From Parafrankia irregularis (lineage in GTDB: Bacteria > Actinomycetota > Actinomycetes > Frankiales > Frankiaceae), in the NCBI RefSeq assembly GCF_001536285.1, contig NZ_FAOZ01000008.1, positions 275,118 to 339,117 of the forward strand: DNA of 64,000 nucleotides, written 5' to 3'. Both the position numbers and the translations under genes were made by a program. Below the pieces are notes generated by a model that made no database searches, was not told the origin of the DNA, and saw only the letters and a program-made list of their open reading frames with translations. This document shows positions 8,574 through 16,979 of the stretch, piece by piece (positions within the stretch are counted from its first letter, which is position 1; each line of letters opens with the position of its first letter).

Positions 8574-9788
8574 TCAGACGGTCGACAGCTGCTTCTGGGC
8601 GTTGAGCAGGGCGCTGTTGGAGTTCTCCGGAAGTGCGTCGAGCGGCTCGGCGATCTCCTCGACGCTCGGGCCGTACTGTTCGGCCAGCAGCGCGAGTGCG
8701 TCGAGGTCGAAGCCGTAGAGGCGGGCGGCGTTCCCCGCCAGCAGGTCGCGCAGCTCCGGCTCGGGCAGGTCGTGCATCACCTGACGCAGCGCCTGGCGGG
8801 TGTACGGTCCGGTTCCCTCGTCATGCGGGTAGTCGCTGCCCCACATCCACCGGTCCCGGCCGATCACCTCGCGGGCGGCGACGTCGTCCGGCCGCGGGAA
8901 GCTGGCGCCCACCCAGCAGTTCTGGTGGAAGTACTCGGTCGCCGAGCGGGGCAGCGCATTGTCGCTGGTGTACTTCAGCTCGCCGATCTCACCACCGCGG
9001 ATCTTGGCGATGATGTCGTCGAGCTGTCGCAGCAGCGGTGGAACGAACGAGGCCGAGGCCTCGGTGATGACGAACTTCAGCCGCGGAAAACGCTCGAACA
9101 CACCGGCGAGCAGCATGTGGACGAACGGGCGCAGGCCGTAGAAGCTGACTTCGCTCATCATGATCGCCGGTACCGAGGCGAAGCGGCCGTAGTTCGGTGA
9201 GCCGGTGCCGCCGTGCAGGTTGACCGGGATCTCAAGATCCTGCAGCGCCGCCCAGAGCCGGTCGTAGTCCGGGTGGTAGAGCGGCTTCACCCACTTCACG
9301 TCGGGCGCGACGTTCGGCAGCAGCACGCCGCCACGCAGGCCGTGCTCCTTGATCCAGGTCGCGTCCGCGATGGCGTCGTCGATGTCGTTGAGGAAGATCT
9401 GCCCGACGCCGGCGCGCTGCGCCGCCTTGCGGGCGCAGAAGTCGGCGAGCCACCGGTTGTGGGCCAGGATGCCGGCGCGGCGGTGCGGGTACTCCTCCGC
9501 GGTGGGCGGGCCGGCGAACAGCACGAAGCCCGGGTAGAACGGCGGTACAGTATTCGGGAAGATCACTTCGCCCACGACACCGTCGGCGAGCTGGTCGCTG
9601 TCGCGCCGATCGTCGTCCCAGTTGCGGACGCGCAGGTCGGTGTCGCGCAGGTCCTTCCAGGGGTTCTTGTACTTCCCCCGCCAGGCGTCGAAGTCGTCAT
9701 GGAAGGACGGGTCGAGGTACTCGCGGTAGGTCGCGTGGTTCGCGCCGGCGTGGGTGTCGGCGGAGATGATCGTGTAACGGGCGCCCAT
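8574..9788 (-). CDS. Amidohydrolase-2 family metal-dependent hydrolase
   Basis: A 404-residue TIM-barrel hydrolase. Metal-site marks are ISADTHAGANH at residues 8-18, NLHGGTGSP near 190 and GSDYPHDEG near 320, so a DxH pair, the strand-5 His and the strand-8 Asp are all present. It is closer to intact amidohydrolase-2 enzymes than the 2220 copy, where DTH is replaced by DNH. Members hydrolyse or decarboxylate ring compounds. The upstream region carries a near-identical copy of the operator before the 2220 paralogue. It reads towards the terminator at 8534. Confidence 0.86.
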   Translation of the reverse strand: MGARYTIISADTHAGANHATYREYLDPSFHDDFDAWRGKYKNPWKDLRDTDLRVRNWDDDRRDSDQLADGVVGEVIFPNTVPPFYPGFVLFAGPPTAEEYPHRRAGILAHNRWLADFCARKAAQRAGVGQIFLNDIDDAIADATWIKEHGLRGGVLLPNVAPDVKWVKPLYHPDYDRLWAALQDLEIPVNLHGGTGSPNYGRFASVPAIMMSEVSFYGLRPFVHMLLAGVFERFPRLKFVITEASASFVPPLLRQLDDIIAKIRGGEIGELKYTSDNALPRSATEYFHQNCWVGASFPRPDDVAAREVIGRDRWMWGSDYPHDEGTGPYTRQALRQVMHDLPEPELRDLLAGNAARLYGFDLDALALLAEQYGPSVEEIAEPLDALPENSNSALLNAQKQLSTV

Positions 9789-9826
9789 CAGAACTCCCTC
9801 AGATGGAACGGACTGGGCTCAACAGA

Positions 9827-9851
9827 TACTAGAACACGAATCTATTCCTAG
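9827..9851. promoter_or_regulatory. Candidate operator TACTAGAACACGAATCTA
   Basis: TACTAGAACACGAATCTA (9827-9844) matches the site at 1966 in all but two central bases and is followed by TTCCTAG, which adds a further half-site. It begins 39 bases before the amidohydrolase start, a normal operator distance. The flanking gap, 9789-10040, holds nothing else recognisable. Confidence 0.5.
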
Positions 9852-10040
9852 TCCTGCGTCGCCGTCCCGTCAGCCGTCGCGGCAGCACCGCGACGCGTCG
9901 GCCGCGGCAGGTACGGGCGGGCTCGGACGTCCCGGCCCGCCGTTTCGTGGTTCGAGCTGAAGCCGGCCCGACAGCGCGGCGACCAGACTGGAGTTCCGAC
10001 GCGGGACACGGACCCCCGCGGAGGGAGCCCGCCGGGTCTC

Positions 10041-10703
10041 CTACCCGGCCCCGCCGCGTACGACCGACTCGACCAGCGTTCTCATCCACTCCCGCACCCG
10101 ACGGTCGACGTCGGCGGTCGCCTCGACACCGGCGCCGGTGAGGCCGATCGAACCGAACAGCCGCCAGCCGAGCGCGACGACCTGCAGGAAGGCGGCAAGC
10201 AGCCGGGCCTCGTCCTCCGGCAGGTCCAGGCCGTCCTGCCGCGCGGCCCGGACCATCATCGACGCGACCTGCTGAAGTCCAGGCGAAGGCCCGAACACGT
10301 CGACCGGATCACCTTCGAGCGCCGCCCAGCCCATGATGCGCCCGACACTGTCGTCCGCGGTCAGGAAGATGTCGATCGCGTCGGCGAGGTCGTCGATGTG
10401 CTCGAACCGGGTCGCCGACCTCGCCGAGACCCGCTGGTACACCGCCCGCAGCAGTTCCTCCCGGGTGCCGAGGTACTGGTAGACGAGACCGAAGTTCACG
10501 TCGGCGTCCTCGGCGATCTCACGCAGCCGCACCTTGGACGGCCCCTGCTGCGCGATCAGCCGCTGCGCCGAATCCAGCAACGCCTCGCGCACCTCCGCAC
10601 GACCGCGCGGTCGCCGGGCGCGGCCCGCACCGTCGGCCGCCGAGTCCGAGTCGTCCGGGCGCGGCTCGGGCCGCGATTCCGTTCCGCTGCTACCTGGGGC
10701 CAC
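10041..10703 (-). CDS. TetR-family transcriptional regulator
   Basis: A 220-residue one-domain repressor type. The N-terminal 28 residues are an Arg/Asp/Pro-rich tail. They are followed by the TetR helix-turn-helix: REALLDSAQRLIAQQG, then VRLREIAEDADVNFGLVYQYL and GTREELLRAVY. The rest is a helical ligand domain of no specific subfamily. It is divergent from the large plus-strand operon that begins with the ALDH at 11010, and a clear inverted repeat lies between at 10780. It probably represses that operon until a pathway intermediate binds. The GTG start is a fair guess; a later start would remove only the disordered tail. Confidence 0.85.
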   Translation of the reverse strand: MAPGSSGTESRPEPRPDDSDSAADGAGRARRPRGRAEVREALLDSAQRLIAQQGPSKVRLREIAEDADVNFGLVYQYLGTREELLRAVYQRVSARSATRFEHIDDLADAIDIFLTADDSVGRIMGWAALEGDPVDVFGPSPGLQQVASMMVRAARQDGLDLPEDEARLLAAFLQVVALGWRLFGSIGLTGAGVEATADVDRRVREWMRTLVESVVRGGAG

Positions 10704-11009
10704 AGGGTCGCATCCTAGGCGCTCCCGGACGGCAAGGCCGGAGTCCTCGATGACCGACAGGATGGCCCTTGCATTGGTTTAGTCGCCCGACTACAGTCAC
10801 CTGACTAGGTTACCAATTAGAACTTTGATTCAGCGCTGCCGGCACGAGAGTTCATGTCGTGCCGGCGATGCTGGCCAGAGGCTCGCCGCGGGGCTCCCCC
10901 ACGGCGAGCCCGCATCGACGCCCGCGTCGGCCTGCGCACACAACCACGCGGCCGGCAAATCGCAGCTCAGAAACGACATCCCTACGGACGCACGGACCGG
11001 AGTCGCTTC
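10704..11009. other. Divergent promoter region of TetR gene and catabolic operon
   Basis: This 306-base gap lies between the TetR and ALDH starts. Its central part, 10770-10830, is AT-rich and contains the inverted repeat listed separately. The part from about 10840 to 11000 is GC-rich leader with no motif I recognise. The ALDH frame is open through it but carries no ALDH sequence. Confidence 0.5.
10780..10793. promoter_or_regulatory. Candidate TetR operator TAGTCG-CC-CGACTA
   Basis: TAGTCGCCCGACTA is an inverted repeat with perfect six-base arms. A second partial copy, CTGACTAGG, follows about 10 bases later. The position midway between the divergent TetR and ALDH genes makes it the likely autoregulatory operator. 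Confidence 0.6.
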
Positions 11010-12491
11010 GTGGCAGACCACCTCACGTTCGACCAGCTCTACATCGACGGCCGCGCCGTAGCCGGAGAGTCGGATGCCCTCGCGGTCGAAGACCCAGCAC
11101 TAGAACAGAATTTCACTCATGTGCCCACGGCCTCACTGGCCCAGGTGGACCAGGCGGTCGATGCGGCGCGACGGGCGTTCGATGACGGCCCGTGGAGTCG
11201 CCTCCCGGTGGCCGAACGGGTCACCGTGCTGCGGCGCTTCGCCGATCGGCTGCGCGAGAGCCGCGACGAACTGATCGAGACGGCGATCCGCGAGACCGGC
11301 GCGACCAGGCTCGTCGCGCAGTGGGCGCAGGTCGACATGGCCCTCGACCAGGCCCGTCAGCTGGCGGACCTGTTCGCGACGCTGCCCGAGTGGGAGCACA
11401 ACGAGCTGCCGCTGGCGGACTCGTTCGATCCGGCCGGCCGCGACGTGCTGCTCAGCATCCGCCGTTACGAGCCGTGCGGTGTGGTCGCGGCGATCAGTCC
11501 CTACAACTTTCCGCTCCAGACGAACGTGTGGAAGGTGGTCTCGGCGCTGGCAGCGGGGTGCAGCGTCGTCCTGCGCCCGAGCCCGCTGACGCCGCTGACC
11601 GCGCTGGCGCTGGGCGCGGCCGGGCTCGACGCCGGTCTGCCGCCCGGGGTGCTCAACGTCGTCGTCGAGCGTGACTCCCAGGGCGCGGAACTGCTCACCA
11701 GCGATCCGCGGATCGACTGTGTGTCGTTCACCGGGTCCACGGCGGTGGGCCGGCGGATCGCCGCCCAGGCGGCCCCGACGGTCAAGCGGCTGCTGCTGGA
11801 ACTCGGCGGCAAGTCGGTGCAGCTCTACCTGCCCGACGCGCTCGGCGGGGTGGAGGCCGGGGTGTCGACCGTCTTCGGCTCGCAGAGCGGACAGGGCTGC
11901 GCGCTGCAGACCAGGGTGCTGGTGCCGCTGGAGAACCTGGACGAGGTTGTCGGGCGGCTGGCCGCCGTCGCCGGCGCGCTGCGGGTGGGTGACCCTCACG
12001 ACCCGGCGACCGTCGTCGGCCCGGTCATCTCAGCGGCGCAGCGGGACCGCGTCGAGCAGCTGGTCGCCGCCGGCGTGGCGGCGGGTGGGCGGCTGGTGGC
12101 CGGCGGCGGTCGCCCGGCCCACCTGCCGGTCGGCTACTACATCGAGCCGACCGTCGTCGTGGTCGACGACAACCGCAATCCGCTTGCCCAGCAGGAGGTC
12201 TTCGGCCCGGTGGTGACCGTGCAGGGCTACCGCGACGTCGACCATGCCGTCGCCATCGCGAACGACAGCGAGTACGGCCTGTCCGGCGGCGTCTACACCG
12301 CCGACCTGCGGCTCGGGCTCTCCATCGCCGAGCGCATCCGCTCCGGGACAGTGCAGGTGAACCGGGGCGCCGCCAACGCCTACACCCCGATGGGCGGGTA
12401 CAAGCAGAGCGGGATCGGCCGCGAACGCGGCGTGGCGGGATTCCGGGAGTACCAGGAGCTCAAGCATGTCGTCGTCGCCGGCGCCCGCTGA
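11010..12491 (+). CDS. Aldehyde dehydrogenase (ALDH superfamily)
   Basis: A 493-residue ALDH that opens the long plus-strand operon. SPYNFPLQTN carries the oxyanion Asn, LLELGGKS the general base (Glu about 264) and SGQGCALQTR the nucleophile (Cys about 297). MGGYKQSGIGRERG closes the domain. The GTG at 11010 has GGAG seven bases before it and begins ADHLTFDQLYIDG, the normal ALDH start, so the longer upstream frame is not used. Codons 31-37 (cca gca cta gaa cag aat) are unusually AT-rich for this genome and contain a near copy of the operator seen at 1966 and 9827. It oxidises a pathway aldehyde to an acid. Confidence 0.9.
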   Translation: MADHLTFDQLYIDGRAVAGESDALAVEDPALEQNFTHVPTASLAQVDQAVDAARRAFDDGPWSRLPVAERVTVLRRFADRLRESRDELIETAIRETGATRLVAQWAQVDMALDQARQLADLFATLPEWEHNELPLADSFDPAGRDVLLSIRRYEPCGVVAAISPYNFPLQTNVWKVVSALAAGCSVVLRPSPLTPLTALALGAAGLDAGLPPGVLNVVVERDSQGAELLTSDPRIDCVSFTGSTAVGRRIAAQAAPTVKRLLLELGGKSVQLYLPDALGGVEAGVSTVFGSQSGQGCALQTRVLVPLENLDEVVGRLAAVAGALRVGDPHDPATVVGPVISAAQRDRVEQLVAAGVAAGGRLVAGGGRPAHLPVGYYIEPTVVVVDDNRNPLAQQEVFGPVVTVQGYRDVDHAVAIANDSEYGLSGGVYTADLRLGLSIAERIRSGTVQVNRGAANAYTPMGGYKQSGIGRERGVAGFREYQELKHVVVAGAR

Positions 12492-12741
12492 CCCGATGGC
12501 CACCGACGGGAACCGGCGTGCCGACGCGCGCGGATCCAGCCTGCACGTGGACCGCGACCTCTGCATGGGCTCAGGGTCCTGCCTGTTCCAGGCACCCGCG
12601 ACCTTCGACCTTGACGACGAGATGAAGGTCGTCGTCCTCGATGGATCCGACTCCGCGGACGCGGTCCGTGCCGCCGTCGATTCCTGCCCGTCCGGCGCGC
12701 TCAGATTCGTCGCCCGATCCGAACCAGGGGAGAACTCGTGA
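12466..12741 (+). CDS. Small ferredoxin, probably 3Fe-4S, P450 partner type
   Basis: A 91-residue electron carrier. DRDLCMGSGSC supplies a Cys-x5-Cys pair and DSCPSGAL the third Cys-Pro, the pattern of single-cluster [3Fe-4S] ferredoxins that feed actinomycete P450s. In most, the residue at the fourth position is His or another aromatic; here it is Ser. The ATG at 12466 has AGGAG seven bases upstream and lies inside the end of the ALDH gene; an ATG at 12496 is the alternative. The P450 four genes downstream is the obvious partner. No ferredoxin reductase is encoded nearby. Confidence 0.85.
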   Translation: MSSSPAPADPMATDGNRRADARGSSLHVDRDLCMGSGSCLFQAPATFDLDDEMKVVVLDGSDSADAVRAAVDSCPSGALRFVARSEPGENS

Positions 12742-13538
12742 CATCACCATCGTTAGCCGGACAGACAGCAGTGATCACCGGTGCCGGCTCCGGTGTGGGT
12801 CGTGCGTCCGCCCTGCGGTTCGCCGCCGCGGGTGCGCGGGTGGTCTGCGCCGACGTCCGAGAGGACTGGGCGAAGGAGACCGCGCGCCTGGTCGGCGCGG
12901 CGGGCGGGACCGGGGTGGTCACCCGCTGCGATGTCGCCGTGGAAGCCGATGTCGCCGATACGGTCGCGGCGGCCGTCGAGAACTTCGGCCGGCTCGACAT
13001 CATGTTCAACAACGTCGGAATCACCGGCTTCAAGCCGGGCGCGTCGTTCGAGGACTTCACCGCGGACGACTTCGCCCGGCTGACGGACGTCAACTTCCGG
13101 GGCGTCTTCAACGGCTGCAAGTTCGCGGTGAAGCAGTTCAAACAGCAGGGCCGCGACGGTGATCGCGGCGGCGTCATCGTCAACACCGGTTCGGTCGCGG
13201 GCATCGTCGGATTCGGCAGCGTCGTCTACGGCGCGACCAAGGGCGCGGTCAACCAGATCACCCGCGGTATCGCCATCGAGTGCGCGCCGTTCGGCATCCG
13301 ATGCAACGCCATCTGCCCGGGTGCCATGCCGCTGACGAACTTCACGCCCGTCTCCCCCGGAGCCGAGTTCTCCCCGCCGGCGCAGCAGTACCTCGACGAG
13401 GTCGCCGCCCTCCAGCCGCTGGGCCGCTACCTCACCGCCGAGGACTGCGCCGAGGCGGCGCTCTTCCTGGCATCGGACGCGTCGAAGAACATCACCGGCA
13501 TCCTGCTGCCGGTCGACGGCGGATACACCGCCCGTTGA
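12738..13538 (+). CDS. Short-chain dehydrogenase/reductase (SDR)
   Basis: A 266-residue classical SDR. TGAGSGVGRA near residue 13 binds the nucleotide. NNVGITGF near 90, NTGSVAG near 147 and YGATKGAV near 161 give the Asn, Ser, Tyr and Lys of the active site. CPGAMPLT and DGGYTAR close the domain. The Asp after the second beta strand (CADVRED) suggests NAD(H). The GTG start overlaps the ferredoxin stop (GTGA), so translation is coupled. It probably oxidises an alcohol made by the P450 two genes downstream, or a beta-hydroxyacyl intermediate. Confidence 0.9.
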   Translation: MTSPSLAGQTAVITGAGSGVGRASALRFAAAGARVVCADVREDWAKETARLVGAAGGTGVVTRCDVAVEADVADTVAAAVENFGRLDIMFNNVGITGFKPGASFEDFTADDFARLTDVNFRGVFNGCKFAVKQFKQQGRDGDRGGVIVNTGSVAGIVGFGSVVYGATKGAVNQITRGIAIECAPFGIRCNAICPGAMPLTNFTPVSPGAEFSPPAQQYLDEVAALQPLGRYLTAEDCAEAALFLASDASKNITGILLPVDGGYTAR

Positions 13539-13590
13539 GGACGCGACCGGGGCCGCGGTCCAGTGGCCCCAGGGAGAGGAGGCGAGATCC

Positions 13591-14049
13591 GTGACGGAGA
13601 ACCCCGCACCGACGACCGGCGACGGCGGTTACACGGCACCCGATCTGGCATTGTTCGGCGCGGAACACGTCCGCCGTTATGTCGAGACCGGCGGCGCCGT
13701 CGGCCACAGCTGGAACGGCGTGACCTGCCTGGTGCTCTGGACGACCGGGCGACGCACCGGGCAGCGCCGGGCGACGCCGCTCATCTACACCTCCGACGGC
13801 GACCGCTTCGTCGTCATCGCCTCCCAGGGCGGTGCCCCGGCTCATCCCGGCTGGTACCACAACCTCCTCGCCGAGCCCAAGGTCGAGGTGCAGGTGCTGG
13901 CGGACCGGTTCACGGCGACCGCCCGCACCGCCGAGGGCACCGAACACGAGCGTCTGTGGAGCCTGATGGCCCAGCGCTGGCCGAACTACGACGAGTACAC
14001 GAAGCGGACGACACGCAGGATTCCCGTCGTCGTTCTCGAGCGAGGCTGA
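13591..14049 (+). CDS. Deazaflavin (F420)-dependent nitroreductase-like protein, Ddn family
   Basis: A 152-residue protein of the Ddn/split-barrel family, which uses F420H2 to reduce quinones, enones or nitro compounds. WTTGRRTGQRRATPLIY near residue 50 and GGAPAHPGWYHNLLAEPKVE near 85 are the family signatures, the second forming part of the F420 pocket. A strong AGGGAGAGGAGG precedes the GTG start. It lies between an SDR and a P450 in the operon and ends one base before the P450 start. An F420-dependent double-bond reduction of an enone or enoyl intermediate is a reasonable guess. Confidence 0.85.
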   Translation: MTENPAPTTGDGGYTAPDLALFGAEHVRRYVETGGAVGHSWNGVTCLVLWTTGRRTGQRRATPLIYTSDGDRFVVIASQGGAPAHPGWYHNLLAEPKVEVQVLADRFTATARTAEGTEHERLWSLMAQRWPNYDEYTKRTTRRIPVVVLERG

Positions 14050-14050
14050 C

Positions 14051-15310
14051 ATGGTCGCGAGTGACGTTCCCACCCTGGACCCACAGCGCATCCGCGAGCT
14101 GTTCGACCTGCGCAGCGACGTCTACGCCGCCCGCGGCGGGGCCTTCGAGACGGACCCGTACCCGGCGTTCCACCAGCTGCGCGAGACCGGGCCGGTACAT
14201 CCCGGCATCGTCGGCCCGCTGGTCGGGTTCCACGGCGAGGCGTTCTTCCAGGGCCTGCCGTACCCGGAGCTGCCGCACTTCTCGGTCTTCGACCACGCCA
14301 CCTGCCAGTCGGTGTTGCGGGACAACGACACCTTCGTGTCGGCGCCGAGCGCGCCCGGCCCCGAACGCGCGATGGCCGACACGTTGCTGCTCTACATGGA
14401 CGGGGTGAAGCACCGCCGCTACCGCGCCCTTGTGCAGCCGTCGTTCGTGCCGAAGCGGGGCGGTTGGTGGAGCGAACGGTGGATCGAGTCCACGGTTCGG
14501 GCGCTGCTCGACGCGATCGAGCCGCTCGGCCGTTCCGATCTCAACGTGGATTTCTGCGCGGCGATTCCGCTGCTCACGATCTGCGGCAGCTTCGGCATCG
14601 GCGTGTCCGACGCGCTGCGGATCCGCGAGGCGGCCACCGCCGACGGACGCGACGCCCACACCCTGGTCGACATCCTGGCCCCGATCATCGCCGAACGCCG
14701 CCGGGAGCCGGCGGACGACCTGATCAGCGTGCTGGTCCAGGCGGAGGTCACCGAGGAGGACGGTGAGCGCCATCGGCTCTCCGACGTGGACATCCTGGGT
14801 TTCTCCCACCTGCTGCTCGCCGCCGGCTCGGGCACGACGTGGAAGCAGATGGGCATCACCCTGCTCGCTCTGCTGACCCACCCGCAGTGGCTCGCCGCCG
14901 CCCGGGCGGACCGGGCGGTGCTGCGCGCCGCGATCGAGGAGTCGCTGCGCTGGACGCCGACCGACCCGATGTTCTCCCGCTACGCCACGAAGGACACCAC
15001 CCTCGGCGGTGTCGACGTCCCGGCCGGATCGGTCATCCACCTGTGCTTCGGTGCGGCGAACCGCGATCCGGCCCGCTGGGAGCGGCCGGACGAGTTCGAC
15101 CCGTCCCGCCCGCCGGGCGCACACCTCGGTTTCGGCGGTGGCCCGCACATCTGCCTCGGGATGCACGTCGCCCGCGCGGAGATCCTCACCGCGATCTCCG
15201 CGCTGCTCGACCGCCTCCCGAACCTGCGCCTCGACCCGGACGCCGAGACGCCGCGGATCATCGGCATGTACGAGCGCGGGCCGACCGCGGTGCCGGTGGT
15301 GTGGGGATGA
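14051..15310 (+). CDS. Cytochrome P450
   Basis: A soluble 419-residue bacterial P450 that inserts oxygen into the pathway substrate. The heme loop is FGGGPHICLGMHVAR, with the Cys ligand near residue 368. The I-helix reads LAAGSGTTWKQ, replacing the common AGxDT by AGSGT. The K-helix ExxR is ESLR in EESLRWTPTD. The N-terminus has no membrane anchor. The loss of the I-helix Asp is unusual and could alter proton delivery. Its stop overlaps the DUF35 start (ATGA). The ferredoxin at 12466 is the likely electron donor. Subfamily cannot be assigned by eye; steroid or terpenoid hydroxylation is possible. Confidence 0.92.
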   Translation: MVASDVPTLDPQRIRELFDLRSDVYAARGGAFETDPYPAFHQLRETGPVHPGIVGPLVGFHGEAFFQGLPYPELPHFSVFDHATCQSVLRDNDTFVSAPSAPGPERAMADTLLLYMDGVKHRRYRALVQPSFVPKRGGWWSERWIESTVRALLDAIEPLGRSDLNVDFCAAIPLLTICGSFGIGVSDALRIREAATADGRDAHTLVDILAPIIAERRREPADDLISVLVQAEVTEEDGERHRLSDVDILGFSHLLLAAGSGTTWKQMGITLLALLTHPQWLAAARADRAVLRAAIEESLRWTPTDPMFSRYATKDTTLGGVDVPAGSVIHLCFGAANRDPARWERPDEFDPSRPPGAHLGFGGGPHICLGMHVARAEILTAISALLDRLPNLRLDPDAETPRIIGMYERGPTAVPVVWG

Positions 15311-15762
15311 CGTGGGTCGAGGAGTTCAGCCGGGTCGCGCCCCCGCTGACGGAGCGGACGGCGCCGTTCTGGACCTCGGGCGCGGACGGCGTGCTGCGGA
15401 TCGCGCACTGCCGTGACTGCGGGCGCTACCTGCACCCGCCGCGGCCGGTCTGCCCGGCCTGCCGGGGCCGCGACGTCGGGTTCGACCCGGTGTCCGGCCG
15501 CGGCACCGTGTGGTCGTGGACGCTGAACCGCTACCAGTGGGTTCCCTCCATGCCACCGCCATACCTGGTCGCGGACGTCGAGCTGGTCGAGCAGCCCGGG
15601 CTGCGCCTGCTGACCAACGTGGTCGACTGCCCGCCGGAGCGGATCCACGTCGGCCTGCCGGTGCGGGTGTGTTTCAGCCAGGCCGGTGACGCCTACATCC
15701 CGCTGTTCCGCCCCGATGGTCCGGCGAGCGAGGAGCGGGGAGCAGACGATGAGCGGGAGTGA
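15307..15762 (+). CDS. DUF35 OB-fold protein with Zn ribbon (ChsH2-like partner)
   Basis: A 151-residue protein with a rubredoxin-like zinc ribbon (CRDCGRYLHPPRPVCPAC, four Cys near residues 36-54) followed by an OB fold starting at GRGTVWSWT. In steroid side-chain catabolism such DUF35 domains bind the thiolase-like aldolase Ltp2 and hold the acyl-CoA. The next gene, overlapping by 14 bases, encodes just such an Ltp protein. The ATGA overlap with the P450 ties all three together. There is no separate MaoC hydratase domain as in ChsH2 itself; this is the DUF35 part alone. Confidence 0.82.
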   Translation: MTWVEEFSRVAPPLTERTAPFWTSGADGVLRIAHCRDCGRYLHPPRPVCPACRGRDVGFDPVSGRGTVWSWTLNRYQWVPSMPPPYLVADVELVEQPGLRLLTNVVDCPPERIHVGLPVRVCFSQAGDAYIPLFRPDGPASEERGADDERE

Positions 15763-16924
15763 CGGCCGCCGGCCCGAGGACGCGGCGCTGATCACCGGGG
15801 TCGGCCGGTCGGCGATCGGCCGTCGGCTGCGGGTGGACCCGTGGGTGCTCACCGCGGACTCCGCACTGGCCGCGATCGCCGACGCCGGGCTGACACCGGA
15901 CGACATCGACGGGGTCTCGACCTACCCGGGCGCGTTCTGGTCGACGCCCGGCATCACCGGCGCCGGTGTCGACGACGTCCGGGCGATGCTCGGGCTGAAC
16001 CTGCGCTGGCACACCGGTGGCGGCGAGCTTGCCGGCCAGCTCGGCTCGATCGTCAACGCCGTGCTGGCGGTCGCCGCCGGGCTCGCGACCCACGTGCTGT
16101 GCTTCCGGACGGTGTGGGAGTCGACCGCGCAGGAAGGCTTCGGCGGCCGGTCGGCGACGCTGCTCGGCGGCGGCGGAACCCCGGGCCAGCCGGTGCGCTT
16201 CGGCCGGGAGCTCACCCAGTGGTCGACCCCGTTCGGGATCGGTTATCCCTGCTACGCGGCGATGGAGATGCAGCGGCGCATCGAGCTGGCCGGCGCCAGC
16301 CGGGAGAAGTTCGCCACGCTCGCGCTCGTCACCCGCGCCTACGCGGCCCGCAACGAGGCCGCGGTGTACCGCGATCCGCTCACCCTCGACGAATACCTAG
16401 GCGCCCGGATGATCTCCGATCCGATCTGTGTCTACGACTGCGACGTCCCGGTCGACGGTTCGGTGGCGTTCGTGGTCTCGAACGCGGCGGCGGCCGGGGA
16501 CCCCGGGCGGGCGCTGCGGCTGGAGGCGATGGGCTCCGCCTCCGGGTTCGACGAGTCCGCCGCCATGATGTGGGAGCGGACCGACCTCAAACCGGCCGAC
16601 GTCGACCTCGCGCAGGTCTACGACGGCTTCTCGGTCTACGCGCTGCGCTGGCTGGAGGCCCTCGGGTTCTGCGGCCGCCACGAGGCGCTCGACTTCATCG
16701 AGGGCGGAGACCGGATCGGCCCGACCGGCGATCTGCCACTGAACACCGGCGGTGGCCAGCTTTCCGGCGGGCGGCTGCACGGCTACGGCGGCCTGCTGGA
16801 GGCCTGCCTGCAGCTGCGCGGCGAGGCCGGCGCCCACCAGCTACCCACCGCCCGTCAGCTTGCCGTCGTCACCAGTGGCGCGGAGTCGTTCACCTCGTCC
16901 CTGCTGGTCGGGGCACCGCGCTGA
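15749..16924 (+). CDS. Thiolase-fold lipid-transfer protein, Ltp2-like acyl-CoA retro-aldolase candidate
   Basis: A 391-residue SCP2-thiolase-type protein. The region that normally holds the thiolase nucleophilic Cys instead reads HTGGGELAGQLGSIVN, and the C-terminal thiolase Cys is also absent. Thiolysis is therefore unlikely. AQVYDGFSVYAL and SGGRLHGYGGLLEA keep the Tyr-rich segments seen in Ltp2, the aldolase that cleaves hydroxylated steroid side chains. Pairing with DUF35 supports the same chemistry here: retro-aldol release of an aldehyde or ketone from a beta-hydroxyacyl-CoA. The ATG at 15749 has GGAGCGGGGAG upstream. The substrate is unknown. Confidence 0.78.
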   Translation: MSGSDGRRPEDAALITGVGRSAIGRRLRVDPWVLTADSALAAIADAGLTPDDIDGVSTYPGAFWSTPGITGAGVDDVRAMLGLNLRWHTGGGELAGQLGSIVNAVLAVAAGLATHVLCFRTVWESTAQEGFGGRSATLLGGGGTPGQPVRFGRELTQWSTPFGIGYPCYAAMEMQRRIELAGASREKFATLALVTRAYAARNEAAVYRDPLTLDEYLGARMISDPICVYDCDVPVDGSVAFVVSNAAAAGDPGRALRLEAMGSASGFDESAAMMWERTDLKPADVDLAQVYDGFSVYALRWLEALGFCGRHEALDFIEGGDRIGPTGDLPLNTGGGQLSGGRLHGYGGLLEACLQLRGEAGAHQLPTARQLAVVTSGAESFTSSLLVGAPR

Positions 16925-16979
16925 GCGTGTGTCCCCATCAGCGGCACGGTCGCGAACATCGCGAACAGGAGTAGTGCAC

